Origin: Scatomorpha pullicola | GTDB taxonomy: Bacteria; Bacillota; Clostridia; Oscillospirales; Oscillospiraceae | Direction: 5' to 3' | Length of the DNA stretch: 19,794 nucleotides | Assembly (NCBI GenBank): GCA_018716545.1 | Contig: DVJU01000178.1 | Location: 1-19,794 of the forward strand | In this document: positions 14,725 through 19,794 of the stretch, piece after piece | Position numbering within the stretch: the first letter of the stretch is position 1 | Layout: each line of letters opens with the position of its first letter | Made by a program: the position numbers and the translations under genes | Notes under the pieces: model-generated | What the model was told of the DNA's origin: nothing | Seen by the model: only the letters and a program-made list of their open reading frames with translations | Databases searched by the model: none

Positions 14725-15936
14725 ATGAAACAGCATTCCAGCGCGTACAAATGGACCGTCCTGGCCATCCTGATGGTTGGCACCGCCATACTCTATTATT
14801 CCAACATGATTTTCGCCGTCCGCGCCCCGGACACCATGGCGAAATTTGCTATCAACGAGGGTCAGCTTGCCGCTATCTCGACCATCGGCTGCCTTCCCGG
14901 CGCGTTTTTGAGCGTCGTCGTAGGCCGTGTGCTGGACAGAAAGGGAGTAAAGCTGTTCACCGCCGCCGGATTGATCCTCACTGTTGCGTGCATGGTCTGG
15001 CGCATATTTGCGCACACGTATATCGAGCTAATGCTTGCAACAGTGCTTATCGGCGCGTTCCTGCTGCCGATAACCATCGTGGGACCCAAGATGGTCGGAG
15101 GGCTTTTCCGCCCGGACGAGATGCCCCTTGCTATGGGCTTCTTCGGCGCGGCCGGAGGACTGGGCACCACCCTCGCGTTCGCCACGGGCAACGTCTATCC
15201 GAGCCTTGAGGCGGCGTTCACCGGCGTCAGCATACTCGGAGGCGTGCTCCTCCTGGCCTGGCTGCTGGTTGTCAGGGAGCCTGCGGGCGACGCCGGCGCA
15301 CCGGTTCCGGGCGCTCCGGTAAAGGGCTCGCTCGGCAAGGTGCTCAAAAGCGCGAATATGTGGAAGGTTATGTTCTGCTCGGGCTTTGCCGTCGGCTCAT
15401 CCATACTTATCAACACCTATCTCACCCAGGCTTTCAGCGCCAACGGAGCCAGCGTCGGCATGGCTAGCTCCATAGGAACGGTGCTCAATCTCTGCCTCAT
15501 CATCGGCGGAATACTCTCCGGAGCTGTCATAGGCAAGGTCGGCAAAATCAACGTTCCCTATGCCTTCATCTGCATAGTGGGCGGAGCTTTCTACCTGCTT
15601 GCATATCTGCTGCCCATAAGCGGCTTCACCTATGTGCTGGTGGCGCTCGGCGGCCTCGTCTGCTCCGGCAGCGTTGGCGTGAGCTTTACCCGTATCCCGC
15701 TGCTGCCGCTGACCGGCGACTTCGACGAGGCGAGCATCGGCACGGCGACCGGAATGAACCAGACCGCAGTCGGCATCATGAGCTTCCTCGTCCCGACCGT
15801 GATCGCGGCTCTGGCGGGCAGCAACTACACCATGGTGTTCATCCTTGCATATGCGTTCCTGGTGATGTGCGGCATCGTGGGTATGCTGATACCCGAGCTG
15901 GGAGAAAAGGGCGCGCTTGCACGCAAGAAGAAATAG
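14725..15936 (+). CDS. Major facilitator superfamily transporter
   Basis: A 403-aa, 12-span MFS carrier. Motif A between TM2 and TM3 appears as GRVLDRKGVKLFT, and its weaker repeat in the second half as GAVIGKVGKINVPYA. The central cytoplasmic loop is short and polar (~residues 190-215), and the C-terminus is basic (GALARKKK). The pattern VRAPDTMAKFAINEGQLAAISTIGCLPGAF in TM1-2 resembles the cyanate/nitrate (CynX/NarK-like) and organic-anion groups of the MFS. Its place 110 bp after the hydroxylase genes suggests it carries the hydroxylase substrate or product; that is inference. ATG 14725 is preferred because it starts just before TM1; ATG 14701 would add eight residues. The Shine-Dalgarno is weak for either. 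Confidence 0.88.
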   Translation: MKQHSSAYKWTVLAILMVGTAILYYSNMIFAVRAPDTMAKFAINEGQLAAISTIGCLPGAFLSVVVGRVLDRKGVKLFTAAGLILTVACMVWRIFAHTYIELMLATVLIGAFLLPITIVGPKMVGGLFRPDEMPLAMGFFGAAGGLGTTLAFATGNVYPSLEAAFTGVSILGGVLLLAWLLVVREPAGDAGAPVPGAPVKGSLGKVLKSANMWKVMFCSGFAVGSSILINTYLTQAFSANGASVGMASSIGTVLNLCLIIGGILSGAVIGKVGKINVPYAFICIVGGAFYLLAYLLPISGFTYVLVALGGLVCSGSVGVSFTRIPLLPLTGDFDEASIGTATGMNQTAVGIMSFLVPTVIAALAGSNYTMVFILAYAFLVMCGIVGMLIPELGEKGALARKKK

Positions 15937-15943
15937 AGTTATA
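15915..15943 (+). promoter_or_regulatory. Candidate promoter of the five-gene accessory operon
   Basis: TTGCAC (15915-15920), a 17-bp spacer and TATATT (15938-15943). The -10 overlaps a 13-bp perfect palindrome, GTTATA-t-TATAAC (15936-15948), a possible operator. Predicted +1 is near 15950, at the first base pairs of the leader hairpin. Confidence 0.4.
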
Positions 15944-15948
15944 TTATA

Positions 15949-16001
15949 ACCACACGAGTTTTGGGGGAATTCCCGCCCTGCGGGACTTCCTCCGTCGTGT
16001 G
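15949..16001 (+). promoter_or_regulatory. Structured 5' leader hairpin of the accessory operon
   Basis: Three stacked helices can form: CACACGA (15949-15955) with TCGTGTG (15995-16001); GGGGGAA (15963-15969) with TTCCTCC (15987-15993), one G-U pair; CCCGC (15972-15976) with GCGGG (15980-15984) closing a CCT loop. A 7-nt U-rich strand faces a single G between the first two helices. No U run follows. The Shine-Dalgarno GGAGG (16020-16024) lies 18 nt downstream. It could be an mRNA-stabilising cap, a protein-binding element or a small riboswitch; it does not match any riboswitch class I know. Confidence 0.5.
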
Positions 16002-16030
16002 CTATTTAAGGCATCTATCGGAGGATTTCT

Positions 16031-16690
16031 ATGGACTCTACCTATTGGATAAGATACTCGGACTATACCACGGTCAAGGACGAGCGCGGCATGGACTGCA
16101 TCAAGCCCGCCGCGAACGCCGTACCTGTGGCGTATAATGTGGCCGGAAAGCTCGGGGACAACGTGGCTGAGCTCATCAATATCGTCCTGGACGACAAAGA
16201 CCCCGCAGAGCGCAACATGCGCTTCGTGCGCCGTTTCGGCCTGCTCGGCCTCGCGCTGGAGGAGGACAATTTCCTCACTCTGCCGGAGGTCAAGGCAGAC
16301 ATGAGCCTGGCCGCCTTCGCCGCCACGGGGCGCACGGGAGAGAAGTATGCCGGCGTGTTTTCTCCCGAATACAGCGAAAAGGCGGCGAACATAAGCGCCT
16401 GGCTCGACTGGATATCCGTCCAGTACAACCGCGCGCAGGTAATCCGTAACGGCCGCATGTCTGATGAGCCGTTTGTCAGCATAACGCTTCAAACCATGCT
16501 CGAATCCGCATCCAAAAGGCTGCTGAGTGAGAAGGCGATCAGAACCTGCCCCGTGTGCCACAAGGTGTTTTATAACCCGGATACCGCCGCCGAGACCTGC
16601 GGTGACGACTGCCAGCGCGTATATGACAACATCAAGCATTTGCAGTGGATGAAGGAGAACTTCCACAGCGCGCCCATCTCGGGAGGCTGA
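16031..16690 (+). CDS. Unrecognised 219-aa protein with a C-terminal Cys4 zinc-ribbon
   Basis: First gene of the accessory operon. The body (residues ~25-165) is largely helical: AYNVAGKLGDNVAELINIVLDD, RNMRFVRRFGLLGLAL, AANISAWLDWISVQYNRAQVI, SITLQTMLESASKRLLSE. The C-terminal ~45 residues hold four cysteines, C173-x2-C176-x13-C190-x3-C194 (CPVCHKVF ... ETCGDDC), then a helix QRVYDNIKHLQWMKE. This resembles CGNR-type and other treble-clef zinc fingers that bind nucleic acid or protein. No catalytic motif is seen. ATG 16031 has GGAGG 7 nt upstream. It stops 1 nt before the next gene, whose Shine-Dalgarno lies in its last codons. Function unknown; a DNA- or RNA-binding or scaffolding role is possible. 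Confidence 0.8.
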   Translation: MDSTYWIRYSDYTTVKDERGMDCIKPAANAVPVAYNVAGKLGDNVAELINIVLDDKDPAERNMRFVRRFGLLGLALEEDNFLTLPEVKADMSLAAFAATGRTGEKYAGVFSPEYSEKAANISAWLDWISVQYNRAQVIRNGRMSDEPFVSITLQTMLESASKRLLSEKAIRTCPVCHKVFYNPDTAAETCGDDCQRVYDNIKHLQWMKENFHSAPISGG

Positions 16691-16691
16691 T

Positions 16692-17294
16692 ATGGAGTTT
16701 CGTGTTTTTCTCACTGGCGGCGAGCCCTCGGAGCGCTCCGCCGCGCTGATACGGGGGCTGTCGGATCTCCGCGTCATTTCGGGCGGCTATGCCGTCTTGA
16801 AGCTTGAAGCCGTGGACGGCGGTTCGGTGCCGGGGCTTGTGTCGCCTCAGGAGGCGGCGGCCGCTGTGCTGCCCGGAGCGGCCTTCAAGGGCTGCGAGTA
16901 CAGCCGGGACGCCTTCCTTGGTGGATTTGCAGGCGCGCTGGAAGAATCAAGGCGGCGCGATATGGGATACCTGGACCCGATACTGGGCGATGAGCTTGCT
17001 GACGCCGGGCTGACAGCTTCTCTGGAAGCGCTGCTGAGCGAGGACATCCCGGTCATGGGCACGATCGCCGCTCGCTCCGCTGCGCCAGACAAAGCGGAAT
17101 ATGACCGCATCCTCGCGGCGCTGGAGCGCGACGAGGGCACGCTGCTGCTGGATATTTCCGCCGCGAGTGTGGAGGAAATAAACGCCGCGCTGCGCGTCTG
17201 GGCAGAGACCGTCCTTGATTGGGCGCACCACAAGAAATTTGACCCGCAGATGAAGCTGCGCGCCAGACGCAGGCGGACAGGGCTTCCGGGGTGA
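16692..17294 (+). CDS. THEP1-like protein with degenerate P-loop
   Basis: A 200-aa protein with an outline like the THEP1/nucleoside-triphosphatase (NTPase_1) family. It has an N-terminal strand plus P-loop position (VFLTGGEPSERSAALIRGL, residues 5-23), then GGYAVLKLEAVDGG, and a segment YLDPILGDELADAGLTASLEALLSEDIPVMGTI (93-125) that parallels the family's 'DEIGxMEL ... l..al..ll....pvi..v' Walker B region. The Walker A consensus GxxxxGK[ST] is lost (GGEPSERSA, no lysine) and the DEIG acid pair reads DPIL, so nucleotide hydrolysis is unlikely if the relationship is right. The assignment is from pattern reading and is tentative. The C-terminus is strongly basic (KLRARRRRTG). GGGAGG at 16681-16686 serves ATG 16692. 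Confidence 0.72.
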   Translation: MEFRVFLTGGEPSERSAALIRGLSDLRVISGGYAVLKLEAVDGGSVPGLVSPQEAAAAVLPGAAFKGCEYSRDAFLGGFAGALEESRRRDMGYLDPILGDELADAGLTASLEALLSEDIPVMGTIAARSAAPDKAEYDRILAALERDEGTLLLDISAASVEEINAALRVWAETVLDWAHHKKFDPQMKLRARRRRTGLPG

Positions 17295-17298
17295 TTAC

Positions 17299-18012
17299 AT
17301 GCCTGAAAAGCGAGAGCTCAACGACGACATATTTTACTTTGACGGCCAGGACAAGTACCTGGACGCCAGCTATCTGCGCAAAAAGCTGTGCAAGAAGCGC
17401 TATCTGCTTGAGTTTGAAAGGGGAGAGCTGCTGATTTCACAGGGCGAGCAGGTTGAGCACTGCTTTTACCTTGAGACGGGCAGCGTAATAGCGTACGAGA
17501 TAATAAACAACAGACGGCGGATCTTCGACGTGTTCAGCAGCAACAACCTGCTCATGTGTTCTTACGCTCTATACGACCGCCCGTGCGCCCTGTTCTATGA
17601 GGCGAGCGAAAGCAGCCGTGTGTATTACATACGCATGGAGAAAGTGCGCAAGCTGCTGCAAAACGACGGAAACTTCACGCGCGCCTTCCTGGCTCAGACT
17701 ACACGCGACCTTCTGGTCTGTCAGGACCTGCTGCGCAAGAGCACGAGCCACAGCGTCAGCTGGCTGGTTAGCGACTTCCTGATAGTCATGGCCTCGCGCA
17801 ACAGCCGTCAGGAGAACGGCGTGACCTGGCTGGCAGACCGCATAACGCAGAACCAGATGGCGGACATGCTGTACATTAACCGCATAACCTGCCTTAATGA
17901 GCTGCACAAGCTCGAGGATCTGGGGCTTATTACGCTGCAACGCAGCCGCATAGGCATCGCGGACATGCACGGGCTTGCGGAGTACCGTCAGGCCTGCGGC
18001 GAGGCTCGCTGA
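17299..18012 (+). CDS. Crp/Fnr-family transcriptional regulator
   Basis: A 237-aa regulator. The N-terminal cyclic-nucleotide-binding-like beta-roll is visible as YLLEFERGELLISQGEQVEHCFYLETGSVIAYEII (35-69), followed by a long dimerisation helix region (~115-150). The C-terminal winged helix-turn-helix is ITQNQMADMLYINRITCLNELHKLEDLGLI (182-211). The usual R-E-T-x3-R recognition pattern reads N-R-I-T-C-L-N here, so one key Arg (R195) is kept while the E and second R are replaced, which predicts a half-site other than TGTGA. There is no N-terminal FNR cysteine cluster, so the effector is unknown; C31, C55, C87, C96, C141 and C198 are scattered. It sits inside the accessory operon and is the natural candidate to bind the TGTAG-N6-CTACA sites. 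Confidence 0.9.
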   Translation: MPEKRELNDDIFYFDGQDKYLDASYLRKKLCKKRYLLEFERGELLISQGEQVEHCFYLETGSVIAYEIINNRRRIFDVFSSNNLLMCSYALYDRPCALFYEASESSRVYYIRMEKVRKLLQNDGNFTRAFLAQTTRDLLVCQDLLRKSTSHSVSWLVSDFLIVMASRNSRQENGVTWLADRITQNQMADMLYINRITCLNELHKLEDLGLITLQRSRIGIADMHGLAEYRQACGEAR

Positions 18013-18013
18013 C

Positions 18014-18751
18014 ATGCCGGGAGGTAGATATGAGCGCCAGCTGCCGCTGATCGGGGCGGACGGCCAAGCCCGGCTGCTGGCTTCCCGGGTGGCGATAATA
18101 GGGCAGGGAGCTCTGGGAACGGCGTCGGCGTCGTACCTGGCGCGCGCCGGCGTGGGTAGCCTGCTGCTGGTTGACGACGATCGCGTCGAGCTGAGCAACC
18201 TGCAGCGCCAGAGCCTTTTCGATGAATACGATGTAGGCGAGAGCAAGGCGGTGACCGCACGAGACCGTCTCAGGCGTATCAACTCCGAGATAGAGGTCGA
18301 GGCGTGTACGGGCAGGTTCGACGTGGACAACGCGGACGCGATACTGTCCGGCGCAGATCTCGTCGTGGACGGCACCGACAACCTGGCCGCGCGAGAGCTG
18401 ATAAACCGGTGGTGCGTGGAGCACCGTGTGCCGTGGATCTACGGCGGTGTGGCCGGAGGGCGCGGCATGACGATGAACATCCTGCCCGGCGGTCCTTGCT
18501 TTAAATGCCTCATGCCTGGAGGCGCGATGGAGGGCGACAACGCCAGAACCAGCGGCATATTCAGCACAACCGCTGCGCTGATTGCCGCCATACAGTGTAC
18601 GGAAGCTGTAAAAATACTCGCCCGAGGCGTGAACGACGTTTCGGTGCGCCGCACGCTGCTCTATATAGATTTGGCGGAGAATAACTTTGAACAGCACGCC
18701 GTGACCCGCCTGCCGGGATGCAGCGTATGTGGAGGAAACCATGGCAACTGA
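18014..18751 (+). CDS. ThiF/MoeB/HesA-family adenylyltransferase (E1-like)
   Basis: A 245-aa E1-like enzyme; the family adenylates the C-terminal glycine of small sulfur-carrier or ubiquitin-like proteins (ThiS, MoaD). Seen: the N-terminal RYERQLPLIG..GQ signature (5-18), the Rossmann loop VAIIGQGALG (26-35; usually GAGGLG), DDDRVELSNLQRQ (54-66) with the ATP-contacting Arg, VVDGTDN (117-123), and zinc-binding pairs C162-x2-C165 and C236-x2-C239. Where ThiF/MoeB often have a cysteine before the 'GV.gp..' helix, this protein reads NARTSGIFSTTAA, so that thiol is a Ser. ATG 18014 starts 1 nt after the Crp stop, and the last 11 nt overlap the next gene. No MoaD/ThiS-like partner is in the window. 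It may serve molybdopterin or another sulfur transfer. Confidence 0.9.
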   Translation: MPGGRYERQLPLIGADGQARLLASRVAIIGQGALGTASASYLARAGVGSLLLVDDDRVELSNLQRQSLFDEYDVGESKAVTARDRLRRINSEIEVEACTGRFDVDNADAILSGADLVVDGTDNLAARELINRWCVEHRVPWIYGGVAGGRGMTMNILPGGPCFKCLMPGGAMEGDNARTSGIFSTTAALIAAIQCTEAVKILARGVNDVSVRRTLLYIDLAENNFEQHAVTRLPGCSVCGGNHGN

Positions 18752-19196
18752 TATTGAAAAAATGCTCAGACTTGTGACCGAACGTGTAGGCACGCGTCTG
18801 CCGGAGTCAATACAGGCTGAGAGCGTCATGCAGGACGAGGAGGGTCATGTGTATCTGCGCCTGGCCATCGCCGTGCACCGCGATATAATAACCGAAATCG
18901 GCTACTACGCCCATCCGGACGTCTCCGTAGACGTCGCGGCTGCGATGGCCTCCCTGACGCAGCTGGCCAGGGGCAAGGCGATTATGGCGGCAAGCCTGAT
19001 AACTGCCGGGACTATTGCGGCCGAGCTGAGCGACGGAGACCGGCTGGATGAGGAGAACCTTGACGCCGTAAATATGGCTGCGCTGATGCTCCGCGAATGC
19101 CTGCGAAACTATTCCGCAAGCTACAACCGGGCTCGGGCAGAGCGTCTGAAAAAACGCGACGGCTCAGAGCAAGCCGCCGATGGAGAGAGAACCTGA
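18741..19196 (+). CDS. IscU/NifU-like scaffold-fold protein lacking cluster ligands
   Basis: A 151-aa last gene of the operon. Its central part aligns by eye with the IscU/NifU N-terminal scaffold. 'GHVYLRLAIAVHRDIITEIGY' parallels the family's 'GDVMKLQIKV...I.DARF'; 'VDVAAAMASLTQLARGKAI' parallels 'GCGSAIASSSLVTEWVKGKS'; 'ITAGTIAAEL' parallels 'NTDIAEEL'; 'NMAALMLRECLRNY' parallels 'LAEDAIKAAIADY'. The three scaffold cysteines and the CGD aspartate are all absent. The only cysteine (C110) lies in the last helix and is not a ligand position. A cluster-assembly role is therefore unlikely; a binding or regulatory role is more plausible. GGAGG at 18731-18735 decides ATG 18741. The tail is charged and probably disordered. 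Confidence 0.78.
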   Translation: MATDIEKMLRLVTERVGTRLPESIQAESVMQDEEGHVYLRLAIAVHRDIITEIGYYAHPDVSVDVAAAMASLTQLARGKAIMAASLITAGTIAAELSDGDRLDEENLDAVNMAALMLRECLRNYSASYNRARAERLKKRDGSEQAADGERT

Positions 19197-19202
19197 AAAG
19201 CA

Positions 19203-19241
19203 ATATCCCCCGCGGCGCAACCAAAACGCCCCGGGGGATAT
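19203..19241 (+). terminator. Strong hairpin at the end of the accessory operon
   Basis: ATATCCCCCG (19203-19212) pairs with CGGGGGATAT (19232-19241), and GGCG with CGCC extends the stem across one C-C mismatch. It lies 7 nt after the last stop codon. No T tract follows, so it may protect the 3' end rather than terminate. Confidence 0.5.
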
Positions 19242-19469
19242 CTATATCCTCCCATCCCAATCGACCCTCCCGCCGGGAGGCAGAGAAAAAGAAAAGAAGC
19301 TGCGAAGGACGCAGCGTGAAGAAAAGATATTGGAACACCGGAGATAAAGACGCTGACACGGAAGGAGCGGACGCACCGTCTTTGCACCAGAGCCGCAGCC
19401 CGTGTGCTGCGCCCTGCCGGGGGCTTCCTGCGGAAAGCGGACGATTGCCCGCAGTGTTCCGGCTCCTGT

Positions 19470-19510
19470 CAATCAACGCAGGGGAAGTTCAGCTTCCCCT
19501 GCGTTGATTG
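19470..19510. repeat. Perfect 18-bp inverted repeat with 5-base loop
   Basis: CAATCAACGCAGGGGAAG (19470-19487) and its exact reverse complement (19493-19510) are separated by TTCAG. There is no T run on either strand, so it is not a standard terminator. Confidence 0.8.
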
Positions 19511-19532
19511 CCGCCAGCTACCCCTTTGTGGA

Positions 19533-19581
19533 CTTACCGCACGGAAACACCTTGCGCTGCAAGCTGTTCCCATGCGGTAAG
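19533..19581. repeat. Imperfect 49-bp inverted repeat
   Basis: CTTACCGCA (19533-19541) pairs with TGCGGTAAG (19573-19581), and the pairing continues inward for ~23 positions with three mismatches. TTGACA (19583-19588) follows immediately. It marks the change from GC-rich to AT-rich sequence. Confidence 0.65.
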
Positions 19582-19620
19582 TTTGACAATAGGCCGCTAT
19601 ACTTTTCTGAGACGATGAAG

Positions 19621-19626
19621 TATAAT
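19621..19626 (+). promoter_or_regulatory. Possible -10 box for the last gene
   Basis: A perfect TATAAT would place +1 near 19633, with a leader of ~37 nt before the TTG start. The -35 position (TATACT, 19598-19603) is poor, so this is weak. Confidence 0.3.
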
Positions 19627-19669
19627 GAAGTCAACGAAAAACTGGAATTTTACAGCGAGGTGTAAAAGG

Positions 19670-19794
19670 TTGAACTATGCTGAATATGGGAAAGGAAATA
19701 GTAATGTAATTATCCTCCTACATGGAGGTGGTTTGTCATGGTGGAATTACAAAGAAATTGCTGAAATGCTACAAACGAATTATCATATAATTAT
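19670..19794 (+). CDS. Alpha/beta hydrolase, N-terminal fragment cut by window end
   Basis: The first 41 codons show the start of an alpha/beta-hydrolase fold: NYAEYGKGNSNVIILLHGGG (strand 3 plus the HG-G oxyanion loop), then LSWWNYKEIAEMLQTNYHII (helix A and the next strand). The catalytic Ser-Asp-His lie beyond the window. TTG 19670 is chosen because GAGGTG (19657-19662) is 7 nt upstream; an in-frame ATG at 19625 has no Shine-Dalgarno and would overlap the predicted promoter. Codon use (AAT, AAA, ATA, TTA-like A/T third positions) differs sharply from every other gene here, which suggests recent acquisition. Confidence 0.75.
   Translation, partial: MNYAEYGKGNSNVIILLHGGGLSWWNYKEIAEMLQTNYHII

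Larger units (their letters stand above)
19197..19669. other. Non-coding stretch rich in inverted repeats
   Basis: About 470 bp with no convincing gene. Open frames on both strands here lack Shine-Dalgarno sequences and show low-complexity, compositionally driven peptides. It holds the operon-end hairpin, a short palindrome CCTCCC-gcc-GGGAGG (19266-19280), two long inverted repeats (listed separately), and possible promoter elements for the last gene. No tRNA, rRNA or known ncRNA is recognised. Confidence 0.6.

Noticed and set aside
15949..16001. A molybdenum-cofactor (Moco) riboswitch
   Set aside because: The Moco RNA motif is much larger and multi-branched; this ~53-nt element is a single bent hairpin.
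16031..16690. The zinc-ribbon protein ends in Gly-Gly, as E1 substrates (ThiS/MoaD) do, and a ThiF-like enzyme is in the same operon
   Set aside because: The two glycine codons are the GGGAGG Shine-Dalgarno of the next gene, so the ending is explained without it. The protein also shows no beta-grasp fold.
19012..19476. A 154-codon minus-strand frame at the end of the accessory operon
   Set aside because: It overlaps the IscU-like gene and the hairpins, has no Shine-Dalgarno, and its Ser/Arg/Phe-rich product looks like random translation.
1..19794. CRISPR arrays, tRNA or rRNA genes, transposases or integrases
   Set aside because: No direct-repeat array, cloverleaf, rRNA segment or DDE/tyrosine recombinase sequence was recognised on either strand.

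Overview
The window looks like chromosome from a GC-rich, endospore-forming, probably anaerobic Firmicute. An alpha/beta-type small acid-soluble spore protein gene shows the spore former. High GC, a Na+:alanine/glycine symporter, a YlmH-type S4 protein and a molybdenum hydroxylase with clostridial-looking iron-sulfur decoration suggest a Clostridia lineage, perhaps Oscillospiraceae-like; that placement is inference. The last ~200 bases are visibly AT-rich and may come from a different source.

Region 1 (1-9230) is mostly housekeeping or accessory single genes: partial ylmH (-), AGCS symporter (+), a VanZ-RDD membrane fusion (-), a spore protein (-), an unrecognised 337-aa protein (+), a DhaS-type TetR regulator (-), an unrecognised acidic protein (-), an alpha/beta hydrolase broken by a one-base frameshift (+), a small protein perhaps related to macro domains (-), a class I SAM methyltransferase (+) and an FkbM-like methyltransferase (-). 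Many units are separated by clear hairpin terminators, and several have readable sigma-A promoters.

Region 2 (9320-15936) is a molybdenum hydroxylase operon of the xanthine dehydrogenase / 4-hydroxybenzoyl-CoA reductase superfamily: a [2Fe-2S] subunit, the Mo-cofactor subunit, and a 788-aa flavoprotein. In the flavoprotein a complete GltD-like NAD(P)/FAD oxidoreductase is inserted inside the usual FAD subunit. A 12-TM MFS carrier follows. The substrate cannot be read from the sequence.

Region 3 (15915-19196) starts with a promoter and a strongly folded 5' leader, then five tightly packed genes: a Cys4 zinc-ribbon protein, a THEP1-like protein without its P-loop lysine, a Crp/Fnr-family regulator, a ThiF/MoeB-like adenylyltransferase, and an IscU/NifU-like protein without the three ligand cysteines. 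This looks like an accessory or regulatory cassette for the hydroxylase and is the best candidate for an undescribed system. A 16-bp CRP-sized palindrome (TGTAG-N6-CTACA) occurs upstream of both the hydroxylase operon and the methyltransferase gene, each time 9 bp before the -35 box. The cassette's own Crp/Fnr protein is the obvious candidate to bind it.

Region 4 (19197-19794) is a ~470-bp non-coding stretch with several inverted repeats, followed by the start of an AT-rich alpha/beta hydrolase gene cut by the window end.
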